The translations under genes and the position numbers were made by a program. 64,000 bases of DNA. Source: Campylobacter concisus. GTDB lineage: Bacteria > Campylobacterota > Campylobacteria > Campylobacterales > Campylobacteraceae. The notes beneath the pieces are model-generated. The model saw only the letters and a program-made list of their open reading frames with translations, did no database searches and was not told where the DNA came from. The DNA is taken from positions 310,001-374,000 of the forward strand of contig NZ_PIRO01000001.1 of assembly GCF_003048905.1 (NCBI RefSeq). The letters run 5' to 3'. Shown here piece by piece: positions 48,036 through 56,992 of this stretch (within the stretch, counting starts at the first letter, position 1; each line of letters starts with the position of its first letter).

Positions 48036-50603
48036 TTATTTAGAAATTTTTGGCTCAACAAAAGCTGTGAGTTTTAATGCCTCGCCACCTTTATATTTCT
48101 CGATATTTACAAGAGCTGTGTGGCTGATGTTGCCGTTTGCTAGCTTACTTGTTGGGATATCTATGGTTAGCACGTTTGCACCGCCGTTTTTGCAAATTCC
48201 ACTATCAAAGCCGTCATACCAAGCGCCCTCAGCTAGTTTTACAACGCCCTCTTTGATATTTTTAGTGACATAAGCACCTGCTAAAACCTCGCCACGTGCG
48301 TTAAATACACGCACCAAGTCGCCACTTTGTACGCCAAGCTCTTTTGCATCTTTTTCGTTGATCCAGATAGGCTCGCGATTTGCAATAGCGTATTTGTCAC
48401 GAAGTGAAGTTTGACTTAGCTGTGAGTGCAAGCGGTCAGTTGGGTGAGCACTTATCATGTGGAATTTAGCCGGTTTATCTTTCATGCCTAGCCACTCGAT
48501 TGGCTCAAACCACATTGGGTGCGCTTTGCAGTCGTCATAGCCCATTTTCTCGATAGTTTCTGAGTAAATTTCTATAAGGCCACTTGGTGTTCCAAGAGCA
48601 TTTAGCACAGGATCTTCTCTAAATTCACCAAATCTCACCCAACTATCGCTATCTTGAGATGAGGCAAACGTAACTGGCTTGTTCTCGTTCCAAAACTCTT
48701 CAAATGGCTTCATGTCAGTTGTGAGCTCCGGCACAGCCTTGACCTGAGCGTAGGCTGCGTCATAGTACTCTTTGATCCAGTCAAACTCATCCTTGCCGTT
48801 ATCTGTGTAGGCAATGACTAAATTTTTAGCATAAGCCTTGCAAAGATCGATGAAAATTTGATAGTCGTCTCTTGCCTCGTGGTATTTCTCAACGACTTGT
48901 TTCATCGGCACGATGTTCATATTTGAGTAGTCGCCAGTCATGGTGATATCGTTTCTCTCATACTCTGTAGTTACTGGGAAAACAATATCAGCCATTTTTG
49001 CTGTCGGTGTCCAGTATGATTCATGTACGACAACCGTTCTTGGCTTTCTCCACGCTTTTAAATTTGTATTTGTATCTTGGTGGTGCACAAGTGGATTACC
49101 GCCGACCCAGTAGATAAAGTCGATATCTGGATAGGTGATCTTTTTGCCGTCATGATCGATCACTTTACCAGGATGTAGCAACGCGTCAGCAATCCTTGCT
49201 ACCGGGAAGGCATAGTTGGTTGCTTTTTGTAGCCAACTTTGGCCTGTACCTGCTGCTGCAGCTGCCTTTGCGACGAAGCGACCTCGTTTGTCAAACTCAC
49301 CTGTATCCGTGCCTATAAACTCGCCCTTATCATTAAATTTACCCACACTTGCACTATTTACGCCGCCGATTACTGCACCCTTGCATGTTGGTGCGCCGCC
49401 GTTTGAGTAGTGATAGCTAAGCCCAAATCCCCCGCCAGGAAGTCCTATCTGACCGATCATAGCTGCTAGTGTCACCATCGCCCAGTGTGGTTGCTCGCCG
49501 TGGTGAGCGCGCTGCATGCCCCAGCCGCTCATTATCATAGTGCGGTTTGCGACAAATGTATCAGCTAGCTCTTTTAAAGTATCTTTATCGATGCCACAAA
49601 TTTTGCTCGCCCACTCTAAATTTTTAGGTGTGTTGTCTGTTTTGCCAAGTAGATATGGGAGGAATTTATCAAAGCCAGTTGTGTAGGTTTCAATGAAATT
49701 TTTATCATACTTGCCGCTCTCATATAGGTAGTGCATCATACCAAGCATCATAGCTGTGTCGGTGTTTGGCACCGGAGCGATCCACTGAGCATTATCAAAG
49801 TATTGCGCTGTGTCACTCTTGATAGGATCGATGATGATCACTTTGATATTTTTTTTATTTTTGAGCTCTTCAAAGTATTTAAAGCCCTGCTCGTCGGTGC
49901 TAGTCCAAGCTATGCGAAGTGTCGCAAGTGGGTTTGCACCCCAGATGACTACGACTTTTGAGTTCTCAAGTACGACTGGCCAGCTGGTTTGCTGCTCATA
50001 GACCTCGATACTACCCACGACGTGAGGCATGATAATTTGGCTAGCGCCTGTTGAGTAATCTCCTAGTGAGCCAACAAAGCCACCACTAAGGTTCATAAAT
50101 CTATGAAGTAAAATTCTTGAGTTATGTACGTTACCGCTTGATTTCCAGCCATAGCTGCCCGCAAATACACTTTGTAAGCCTTTTTGTGCTCTTGTTTTTT
50201 TCAGCTCTCTTGCAACTAGCTTGATCGCCTCTTCGTAAGGCACCTCAACCCACTCATCCTTACCGCGAAGCTCTGGCTTTGGACTATCTGGATTTTCAAG
50301 GTAGCTCTTTCTAACTGCTGGACGCTTGATACGACATTTGTAGATCATATCTGGTGTGTAGTGCTGAAGCGGGTTGTAAATTTCACTTGTTTTTTGGATA
50401 GGCTCTGACTTTACTGCTACGCCGTTTTTGGTTGTCACTTTTAACATACCCCAGTGGGCAGCTGTGATGACCTCGCTATCTCTTAAAACACTCTTTTTTA
50501 CGCCATCAGCAAATAAATTTGATGCTGTTACGCTTGAAAGCAAAGGTGTCGCTGCAATTGCTGTAGCACCTTTTTTTAGAAATTCTCGTCTGGTCTCGTT
50601 CAT
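48036..50603 (-). CDS. periplasmic molybdenum N-/S-oxide reductase (BisA/TorA type)
   Basis: This DMSO-reductase-family enzyme reduces TMAO and/or sulfoxides such as DMSO, biotin sulfoxide or methionine sulfoxide as respiratory acceptors. The 855-residue precursor has a twin-arginine signal (NETRREFLKKGATAIAATPLL). The molybdenum ligand is Ser184 in GDYSTGASQI. No N-terminal Cys cluster is present, as in the TorA/BisC/DorA branch. Tyr151 in GSYGWKSSG matches the active-site Tyr of DMSO and biotin-sulfoxide reductases, which I recall is absent from E. coli TorA. C. concisus has a periplasmic enzyme described as BisA with this activity range, and C. jejuni a homologue paired with a monohaem cytochrome; the same pairing occurs here. 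Substrate range cannot be fixed from sequence. Confidence 0.88.
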   Translation of the reverse strand: MNETRREFLKKGATAIAATPLLSSVTASNLFADGVKKSVLRDSEVITAAHWGMLKVTTKNGVAVKSEPIQKTSEIYNPLQHYTPDMIYKCRIKRPAVRKSYLENPDSPKPELRGKDEWVEVPYEEAIKLVARELKKTRAQKGLQSVFAGSYGWKSSGNVHNSRILLHRFMNLSGGFVGSLGDYSTGASQIIMPHVVGSIEVYEQQTSWPVVLENSKVVVIWGANPLATLRIAWTSTDEQGFKYFEELKNKKNIKVIIIDPIKSDTAQYFDNAQWIAPVPNTDTAMMLGMMHYLYESGKYDKNFIETYTTGFDKFLPYLLGKTDNTPKNLEWASKICGIDKDTLKELADTFVANRTMIMSGWGMQRAHHGEQPHWAMVTLAAMIGQIGLPGGGFGLSYHYSNGGAPTCKGAVIGGVNSASVGKFNDKGEFIGTDTGEFDKRGRFVAKAAAAAGTGQSWLQKATNYAFPVARIADALLHPGKVIDHDGKKITYPDIDFIYWVGGNPLVHHQDTNTNLKAWRKPRTVVVHESYWTPTAKMADIVFPVTTEYERNDITMTGDYSNMNIVPMKQVVEKYHEARDDYQIFIDLCKAYAKNLVIAYTDNGKDEFDWIKEYYDAAYAQVKAVPELTTDMKPFEEFWNENKPVTFASSQDSDSWVRFGEFREDPVLNALGTPSGLIEIYSETIEKMGYDDCKAHPMWFEPIEWLGMKDKPAKFHMISAHPTDRLHSQLSQTSLRDKYAIANREPIWINEKDAKELGVQSGDLVRVFNARGEVLAGAYVTKNIKEGVVKLAEGAWYDGFDSGICKNGGANVLTIDIPTSKLANGNISHTALVNIEKYKGGEALKLTAFVEPKISK

Positions 50604-50687
50604 CTTATCTCCCTTTCATTTTTAAGTTTTCTTTTGAATAAGCTAAACTTTAATATTTGTTTTTACTCGCCGCTACAAAAGTTTTGC

Positions 50688-51263
50688 TTATTTACCTAGG
50701 TTTACGTCAGATGAGTGTTTTTGAAGGTATTCAACAACCAACCACTCGTCTTTTTTCTCTATTGCGGTTCTGCCGATCATTGATTTTAGAAGTGACGGCC
50801 ATTGGTTTGCGTTGAAATGTGTGGTTTGAGGCAACGCATGGCAAACACCACAGCTCTCTTTATACATCTTGTCAGCTTTTGCAAACATTGCGTTTACGTC
50901 AGTGCTAAAGCCATCTTTTTGAACAAAAACTGTTGTTTCTACCTCGTTCCATTTGCCGTTTTTGCCCTCTTTGATCACTTTAATATCAAAAGGTGCAGTT
51001 TTTGCAAATGCCACCGAGATAATCCTCGCGCCATCAGCAAAATAAACTACGTTGCTAACAGCTGGGTTTTGATAGCCTTTTACTTTAATTTGCGCTCTGT
51101 CACCGCTTGTTTGTAAAATTTCAACTGCGTTGGTTGGTAGCAGTCTGCCTATACTTTTTGTTGAGCTAGCATCACCGTAAACATCTTTTACAACATCTGT
51201 GTAGTTTACACTAGCACCAAATGCCGCACAAGCCACGATGGTTGATAGAATGATTTCTTTCAT
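50688..51263 (-). CDS. monohaem cytochrome c partner of the N-/S-oxide reductase
   Basis: This 191-residue periplasmic protein has a signal peptide (MKEIILSTIVACAAFGA), a roughly 115-residue N-terminal beta-rich part (GRLLPTNAVEILQTSGDRAQ, then IKVKGYQNPAVSNVVYF) and a C-terminal monohaem domain with Cys138-x2-Cys141-His142 (ESCGVCHALPQT). The haem domain resembles the last part of TorC-type proteins. It lies 84 bases upstream of the reductase in the same direction, and most likely passes electrons to it. The N-terminal part looks SH3-like, but I am not sure of the family. Confidence 0.85.
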   Translation of the reverse strand: MKEIILSTIVACAAFGASVNYTDVVKDVYGDASSTKSIGRLLPTNAVEILQTSGDRAQIKVKGYQNPAVSNVVYFADGARIISVAFAKTAPFDIKVIKEGKNGKWNEVETTVFVQKDGFSTDVNAMFAKADKMYKESCGVCHALPQTTHFNANQWPSLLKSMIGRTAIEKKDEWLVVEYLQKHSSDVNLGK

Positions 51264-51361
51264 ATTTCTCCCTTCAAAATGAAATTGTTCAAATTTTAGG
51301 AGCTTTTTAATTAATTACAAATTAAAATTAAAAATATAATTTAAGAATAATGCAGAAAATT

Positions 51362-51784
51362 TTATTTAAAAATGAGTAAAAACACGCCAGACACGATAAG
51401 ACAAATGGCTAAAATTTCTTTTAAATTTAACCTCTCGCCAAGAAAAATAACAGCCAAAATAATAGTAAGCACAACGCTAAATTTATCAACCAGCGCCACT
51501 TGATAGACCTTGCCAACTTGCATCGCTTTAAAATACATAAGCCAAGAAAGTCCAGTTGCTATGCCACTTAGTATGAGAAAGAGCCAGTTTTTAGGGCTTA
51601 GTGAGCTTAAAGGCTGCCATTTTTTAGCCACGCTTAAAAGCAAAACAAGCATCAAAATGACGACGATCGTTCTTATAAATGTCGCAAAATCGCTGTCAAT
51701 ATCCTTTACGCCAAGCTTTGCAAAGATAGCTGTAAGTGCAGCAAAAACAGCTGAAAGAGCTGCGTAAATAAACCACTCTGGCAT
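51362..51784 (-). CDS. half-size EamA/DMT-type transporter
   Basis: This 140-residue protein has five hydrophobic helices (for example EWFIYAALSAVFAALTAIFA, TFIRTIVVILMLVLLLSV, FLILSGIATGLSWLMYFKAM, KFSVVLTIILAVIFLGE and ILAICLIVSGVFLLIF) with the EamA hallmarks WxxYxxLSAxFAAL and FLGERLxxKE. It is one EamA unit rather than two, so it would act as a dimer. The substrate is unknown. It follows the Dyp-type peroxidase gene by 51 bases, with a weak hairpin between them. Confidence 0.85.
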   Translation of the reverse strand: MPEWFIYAALSAVFAALTAIFAKLGVKDIDSDFATFIRTIVVILMLVLLLSVAKKWQPLSSLSPKNWLFLILSGIATGLSWLMYFKAMQVGKVYQVALVDKFSVVLTIILAVIFLGERLNLKEILAICLIVSGVFLLIFK

Positions 51785-51805
51785 TTTTATCCTTATAAAT
51801 TTAAA

Positions 51806-51826
51806 GGGGCAAATTTGCTTCGCCCC
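51806..51826 (-). terminator. weak hairpin after the Dyp-type peroxidase gene
   Basis: GGGGC and GCCCC pair on the minus strand around an 11-base loop, followed by CTTTAAATTT. It lies between the peroxidase stop and the EamA start and could partly end transcription. Confidence 0.45.
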
Positions 51827-51835
51827 AAGCTAAAT

Positions 51836-52759
51836 TTATCCCTCGTAATCGCCAAGCATATCAACTGTTGGCACAAAGTATAGAGCACCAGTTACTGGCG
51901 TACTAAAGTCAAGCAGCCTATCTGAGTTGCCCTTTGGCTCACCGATAAACATCTTTTTAAGCATAAGCTCAACCGTTGAAAATGTGCTAGCATAAGCGAT
52001 GAAGTAAGTGCCAGTTTTACTACCTTCAGTAAATGGCATATTGCCACGCACGACCTTTTTATCATCTCCTACGTTTGCAGCAGCTGAGTGTGAATTTGTA
52101 GGTTTTACATCTTCGCTCATCTCGATGTCAAGCTCTTTTGAGCGGCCTATTACCTTTTCTTGCTCACTTACGCTTGTAGCGTTCCACTCTTTCATATTGT
52201 GGAAATATTTTTGTACAAAAACGTAGCTGCCGCCTTTAAATTTAGCGTCCTCGTTGCCAACTTTAGCAAAGAAATCTCTATCTTCGCCCTCAGGGTTTTC
52301 AGTGCCATCAACAAAGCCTATTATCGCCCTGCCGTCATGATACTTAAAGCCTTGCGTCTCATCTGTAAGCTCTGCAAATTTAAAAAGCACGGCCTTTATC
52401 GCTTGAGCCATATCGAAGCAATCAGGTGCATTTAAAGCGCGGATATGGATGTGGATGTCGCCCTTTGTGCTAACAGCCTCGTGTTTATCGCCTTTGATCG
52501 CTTTAAAATTTACAAGCTCTTTTGGCAGATCTTTTGAAATTTCAAGCTTTTTCCAAGCATCATGACCCACACCAAGGACGCAGTTTACATTTTCATTTGC
52601 GCCAAATCTAATCTTGGCAGTTTTATTTAAATTTACAACCAAGGCGCAAAGCTCGGCAAACCCCTCTTTACAAGCCTTTTTATCAGCTGTTAAAACCCAT
52701 GTTTGAAAGACTGTGTTGTTGCCTGGTGTCTGCGTGACTTCTTGTGAATTTACGCTCAT
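51836..52759 (-). CDS. Dyp-type haem peroxidase
   Basis: Dyp-type peroxidases use haem and H2O2 to oxidise various substrates; some have been linked to iron or haem handling. The 307-residue protein has the GxxDG motif as GFVDGTENPEG (Asp151), the proximal haem His224 in NSHSAAANVGDD and the Arg in VVRGNMPF, followed by TYFIAYASTFSTVELML. No Tat or Sec signal is visible, so it is probably cytoplasmic (YfeX-like branch). It follows the DUF4230 gene by 20 bases. Confidence 0.9.
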   Translation of the reverse strand: MSVNSQEVTQTPGNNTVFQTWVLTADKKACKEGFAELCALVVNLNKTAKIRFGANENVNCVLGVGHDAWKKLEISKDLPKELVNFKAIKGDKHEAVSTKGDIHIHIRALNAPDCFDMAQAIKAVLFKFAELTDETQGFKYHDGRAIIGFVDGTENPEGEDRDFFAKVGNEDAKFKGGSYVFVQKYFHNMKEWNATSVSEQEKVIGRSKELDIEMSEDVKPTNSHSAAANVGDDKKVVRGNMPFTEGSKTGTYFIAYASTFSTVELMLKKMFIGEPKGNSDRLLDFSTPVTGALYFVPTVDMLGDYEG

Positions 52760-52779
52760 TTTTTCTCCTTTTTAAAATT

Positions 52780-53475
52780 TTATGCAATATTTTCTAAATT
52801 TAGTTGTGAGCTGATCTGCTCATCATTATCGTCAAAAATAAACTCAACTTTGTTTGCCCCAAAGCTCTTTGCGATCGCTTCAAGCGTGTCGCGAGCTGAT
52901 TTATGAATTTTACTTTGAAGCTGTGAGATAAGGCGGACACTCATCTTTTTGACTTCGTTTCTTGCCTCTTCGATTAGTCTATTTTTATCTTCTTCTGTAA
53001 AAGTGCTACCAAAAAAGCCATTTAGCGAGTCAGGCAGCAAAAATGGTATAAATTTACCGTTTTTCTCATCGTAAAATTTCATATCGGCGATCGAAAATTT
53101 ATACTTGCAAGGAGGCATTTTTACCTTATAGCTAGAGTTTGCGATCTGCATAATCTCGAGTTTTGGGCTAGTTAGATCGTAGATGAAATTTATCTCAAAC
53201 TCAAATATCATCGAAAGCTTCTTCTCACTTATAAGCCATCTTAGATACTCTTTGCCAAAATTTCCAAACGCATGATCAGTTTTTGTGACGATCTCTTTGC
53301 TATAAACTTGAAAAACAGATAGCTCGCCGATGCTTTTTAGCTGCGAAATTTCGGTGCTGACTGAGAGATTTTCGCTATCATCTTTTGCCTTTTTTAACGC
53401 CTTATTTGACCTATAAAATGCAAATGCCAAAACAGCTAGTAAGATAGCTAATATCAAATTTGCATATTCGCTCAT
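52780..53475 (-). CDS. DUF4230 family membrane-anchored protein
   Basis: This 231-residue protein has an N-terminal transmembrane helix (ANLILAILLAVLAFAFYRS), a short coiled segment, and a domain with LKSIGELSVFQVYSKEIVTK that I believe is DUF4230. The C-terminal half has long helices (FTEEDKNRLIEEARNEVKKM, then SARDTLEAIAKSFGANKVEF). Its function is unknown. GGAG precedes the ATG. It heads the short operon with the Dyp-type peroxidase. Confidence 0.7.
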   Translation of the reverse strand: MSEYANLILAILLAVLAFAFYRSNKALKKAKDDSENLSVSTEISQLKSIGELSVFQVYSKEIVTKTDHAFGNFGKEYLRWLISEKKLSMIFEFEINFIYDLTSPKLEIMQIANSSYKVKMPPCKYKFSIADMKFYDEKNGKFIPFLLPDSLNGFFGSTFTEEDKNRLIEEARNEVKKMSVRLISQLQSKIHKSARDTLEAIAKSFGANKVEFIFDDNDEQISSQLNLENIA

Positions 53476-53755
53476 TTTTTCTCCTTTAAAGCTTGCTATT
53501 TTAGCTTAAATTTGTAAAGCAGAGATGAAATTCTACTTTTATTAAAAATTATATTTAAATAATTGTTTTAAAATAAAATCGTAATTAATAATATTTATGT
53601 GATACCGTTTTAATTATTTTTTCATATCTTATAGTAAAAATAGCGTAAAAAAGGGATTATTAAAGTAAATTTTTATCATAAATTTTAATATTTTAATTAA
53701 TAATTTATTTTAAGGATATTACAATCCATTTAAATTTTATGCAAAAGGATGAGAT
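53476..53755. other. AT-rich divergent spacer before the autotransporter gene
   Basis: This 280-base spacer lies between divergent genes and must carry promoters for the DUF4230/peroxidase unit and the autotransporter. It is among the most AT-rich stretches of the window. No clear promoter pair or regulator site could be fixed by eye. Confidence 0.5.
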
Positions 53756-56700
53756 GTGAAAATATCCATTTTAAATAAAAAATGTATTTTGATAAGCGCA
53801 GCTTGTTGTACTCTTTTGTTTGCAAATTCACTAAATGCTAACGATCAAGAAAGTGGTAAATTTGGTGACATAAGTAGCTGGCAGAGCACTGAGTATAAAG
53901 CATACTGGGGACTAAAGCGTATAAATGCGGCTATCGCGTATGCTCTTGGAGTGACAGGCAAAGGTGTGACGCTTGGCGTTATGGACTCTGGCGCATTACT
54001 TAGCCACCCTGAACTTAGTGACGGTAGGATAAGCGCACTAAAAATTTCTGGCAGCTACTACAAAGATGGACAAAAATATCCAGATACTGAGCACGGCAAC
54101 TCTCCTTTTTTAAAAAAAGGAAGCACTGATAAAAACAGAGCTGACTTTGGCGACTTTAAAAAAGATGAAAAATTTGAAGCTGATGGCAACTGGATCGCTG
54201 GTGTAAATGACTCACACGGCACGCACGTAGCTGGTACAATTGCTGGCTCAAGAGATGGTAAAGGGATGCACGGTGTAGCATTTGGCTCAAAACTTATAGT
54301 AGGAAATACTGGCGGAACCGACGGTATGACATATGGTCCAAACCAAGACTACAACTTCTTTTTAGCATCTTATGAGGGGTTAGCCAAAGGTGGTGCAAGA
54401 GCCATAAACAATAGTTGGGGTTCAAACCGCAAATTTTATAAAGCTTATGAGGGAGCAACTGGATTTGATGGCGGCAATAGCTTAGATATAAAAGACCTTG
54501 ATGCAGCCTATAAAAGCTACTATCCATTTGTCATAAATGGTAAAAATTTCTTAGATGCTGCTTATGAAGTCGCCAAAAAATACGGCATCATTCAAGTCTT
54601 CACTGCCGGAAATAGAAATGGCATGAAAGAGTCATACACAAGAGCAATGCTTCCATATTTTCGTCCAGATGCTGAAAAATACTGGATAAACGTTACTGGA
54701 ATGACAGATGGCGATGCACAACATTTTAACACCGCAGGACACTCAAAATGGTGGAGTATCGCAGCACCTGGTAAAAGTATAAAATCAAGCACAGTTGATC
54801 CTAAAAATGGAGAGGCTGGTTATGATAGTTGGGATGGTACATCAATGGCGGCTCCACACGTCACTGGCGCACTTGGTCTTGTAATGCAAAGATATCCATA
54901 TATGAGCAACTCTCAAGCAAGAGATGTTTTACTAACTACCGCAAGACAAGTTAGAGATGAGTTTAAAAAGCCAGCCGATACAAGAAGAATTTCTGGCTTT
55001 ACTGCGCCACTTGGCGTACCTGATGAGCGCTGGGGCTGGGGAGCACTTGATATGTCAAAGGCTATGTTTGGACCAGGACAGCTACTAGGCGTATTTGATG
55101 TAAGTCTAGACACAGATGATCTTTACTCAAATAATATCAGTGATATAGCTATAAAATACAGAAAAACTGAAGATGAGGCAGAGGCAAAAATTTGGGCTAA
55201 TCGTAAGGCTGAGCTTGAGAAAATGTCAAATTTGACAGCCGAGCAAAGGGCTGAACTTGATATAGGTAACGCTAGAGAAAAAGCGAGAGAACAAAGAGCT
55301 AGCGAGGGCTATGAAGGAACTCTTATTAAGAGAGGCCTAGGTACCCTAAAACTAGCAGGAACCAACTCATACACTGGCAAAACCATAATAAAAAGCGGCA
55401 AGATCACAGCACTAAATCAATCACTAAAATCAAGCGAAGTAGTAGTCGAAAATGGCGGTGCACTTGAGATTGTTAAAGAGATGAGTGTTGGAGAGATTGA
55501 TAGAAATAAATTTTCTCAAAAGCTATCTTTTAAAGATGTAACTAGAAAAAGCACAAATGACGCAGTAAAAGCTACTATAAAAACAGGTGGTAGTTATATC
55601 ATCTCAAATAATGCAGCAAATTTAAATCTAAATTTTGAAAAGAACTCTATCATAGATATAAGCAAGCCAGATGTAGATATCATGAAAAGACTATATGATG
55701 ATAGTTCAAAGGCAAAAACTTACGCTGTAACTGGAAATTTTAGTGGCTATAATGACACCATCTTAAGAAAATATGCTTTTTTTGACCTTACTAGAAATTA
55801 TAGTGACAACAAGCTAGAATTAACACTCAAAAAGTCAAAAAATACAATAACAAGTATCGCAGCTAGTGATAACCAAAAAAGAGTGGCACAACTCATAGAG
55901 AGTACAGCTAGCAGGCCAGCACTCCTTGCTTCACCATTTAGAAGTAGACCAGCAGTCATCACGAGCGATCTATACAGACACTTCATCTACGCTACACCAA
56001 AAGAAGCAAGTGATACGCTAAAAACATTTGCAAATAATGCAAATTTAGCTCAACATAATGCATTTTTACTAGAAAATATCTTGCTCAAAAATGCGATTAT
56101 CAACCACGAATTTGATCCATTCAGTGCAAAAGCAATCGATGCGAGTGGCATGAAATTTTGGTCAAATACCATGGCTAATGCTATGAAATTTGATGATGTA
56201 AAAGCAAACTCATTCACTCAGCTTTTTGGATTTGACGGTAGTGTAAATGATGTTTTCACACTTGGTGGCGTGCTTGGTGCTAGCAGTGAAAAAGTAAAAG
56301 AAGATGGCGATGATGCTTATAAAACAAAAGGCACAAGTATAGGCATTTACGGAAAAAGCCAGATCGCCAGCACAAAACTAGACCTCGGTCTCATATACAC
56401 AAATGCGAAACGAAAAACACAAAATGGTGCCACGATCGTTAGCTTTTACTCAGATGAGCATGTAAAAAGCAAGGAAAAAGCACTTACTGCTTATGCAAAT
56501 TTGGCATTAACAGCATTTAATAGTGCGAATTTCTCACTAAATCCTTATGTAGGTGCAAGCTATCTACGTATGAAAACTGATAGCACTAGCCAAAATGTAG
56601 GAATTTTCAGAATGGATGTTGATGAAAAAACTAGAAATTTAGGTGTATTTAGCATAGGTCTAAACCCTAGTGTGCCATTTAGTCTTGGTAGTACAAAGAT

Positions 56701-56947
56701 GAAATTTGAAGCTGATCTAGCTTACAATAGACTAGTTGGCGATACAAGAGCAAATATCGGCGTAAATATCGCAAATGCTGGATACTTGGAACTTGAAGGT
56801 AAAGAGGTACGCGATCTTGGCACAGCTAGCCTTGGTGTAAAAGCAAATGTTTATAAAAATATAAATTTAGGTTTATCTTACACAGGTGCTTTTGCTAAAG
56901 ACATGAAGTCAAACAGCGTAAATGCAAAATTTGAGATTTTGTTTTAA
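53756..56947 (+). CDS. subtilisin-family (S8) serine protease autotransporter
   Basis: This 1063-residue protein is a type V secreted protease. It has a signal peptide (about 1-28), an S8 protease domain with Asp77 (GVMDSGALL), His154 (DSHGTHVAGT), oxyanion Asn286 (TAGNRNG) and Ser363 (GTSMAAPHV), an autotransporter-associated repeat (GTLKLAGTNSYTGKTIIKSG, about 530-560), a beta-helix-like passenger region and a C-terminal beta-barrel of about 270 residues ending in FEILF with terminal Phe. The start is GTG, preceded by AAAAGGA; an ATG two bases earlier is out of frame and stops at once. All catalytic residues are intact. It is flanked by minus-strand genes and ends at a convergent hairpin. 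Surface protease roles such as adhesion, host-protein cleavage or processing of other surface proteins are possible. Confidence 0.93.
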   Translation: MKISILNKKCILISAACCTLLFANSLNANDQESGKFGDISSWQSTEYKAYWGLKRINAAIAYALGVTGKGVTLGVMDSGALLSHPELSDGRISALKISGSYYKDGQKYPDTEHGNSPFLKKGSTDKNRADFGDFKKDEKFEADGNWIAGVNDSHGTHVAGTIAGSRDGKGMHGVAFGSKLIVGNTGGTDGMTYGPNQDYNFFLASYEGLAKGGARAINNSWGSNRKFYKAYEGATGFDGGNSLDIKDLDAAYKSYYPFVINGKNFLDAAYEVAKKYGIIQVFTAGNRNGMKESYTRAMLPYFRPDAEKYWINVTGMTDGDAQHFNTAGHSKWWSIAAPGKSIKSSTVDPKNGEAGYDSWDGTSMAAPHVTGALGLVMQRYPYMSNSQARDVLLTTARQVRDEFKKPADTRRISGFTAPLGVPDERWGWGALDMSKAMFGPGQLLGVFDVSLDTDDLYSNNISDIAIKYRKTEDEAEAKIWANRKAELEKMSNLTAEQRAELDIGNAREKAREQRASEGYEGTLIKRGLGTLKLAGTNSYTGKTIIKSGKITALNQSLKSSEVVVENGGALEIVKEMSVGEIDRNKFSQKLSFKDVTRKSTNDAVKATIKTGGSYIISNNAANLNLNFEKNSIIDISKPDVDIMKRLYDDSSKAKTYAVTGNFSGYNDTILRKYAFFDLTRNYSDNKLELTLKKSKNTITSIAASDNQKRVAQLIESTASRPALLASPFRSRPAVITSDLYRHFIYATPKEASDTLKTFANNANLAQHNAFLLENILLKNAIINHEFDPFSAKAIDASGMKFWSNTMANAMKFDDVKANSFTQLFGFDGSVNDVFTLGGVLGASSEKVKEDGDDAYKTKGTSIGIYGKSQIASTKLDLGLIYTNAKRKTQNGATIVSFYSDEHVKSKEKALTAYANLALTAFNSANFSLNPYVGASYLRMKTDSTSQNVGIFRMDVDEKTRNLGVFSIGLNPSVPFSLGSTKMKFEADLAYNRLVGDTRANIGVNIANAGYLELEGKEVRDLGTASLGVKANVYKNINLGLSYTGAFAKDMKSNSVNAKFEILF

Positions 56948-56959
56948 TAGGTAAATCAT

Positions 56960-56985
56960 GCTCACTACTTTAAATAGTAGCGAGC
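56960..56985. terminator. convergent terminator between autotransporter and ilvA
   Basis: GCTC-A-CTACT and AGTAG-C-GAGC form a stem with one mismatch and a 6-base loop, between two convergent stop codons 45 bases apart. It could serve both strands. Confidence 0.65.
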
Positions 56986-56992
56986 CATTAAA

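Noticed and set aside
53754-53759. ATG start for the autotransporter
   Set aside because: This ATG is out of frame and is followed at once by TGA; the in-frame GTG two bases later has the ribosome site.
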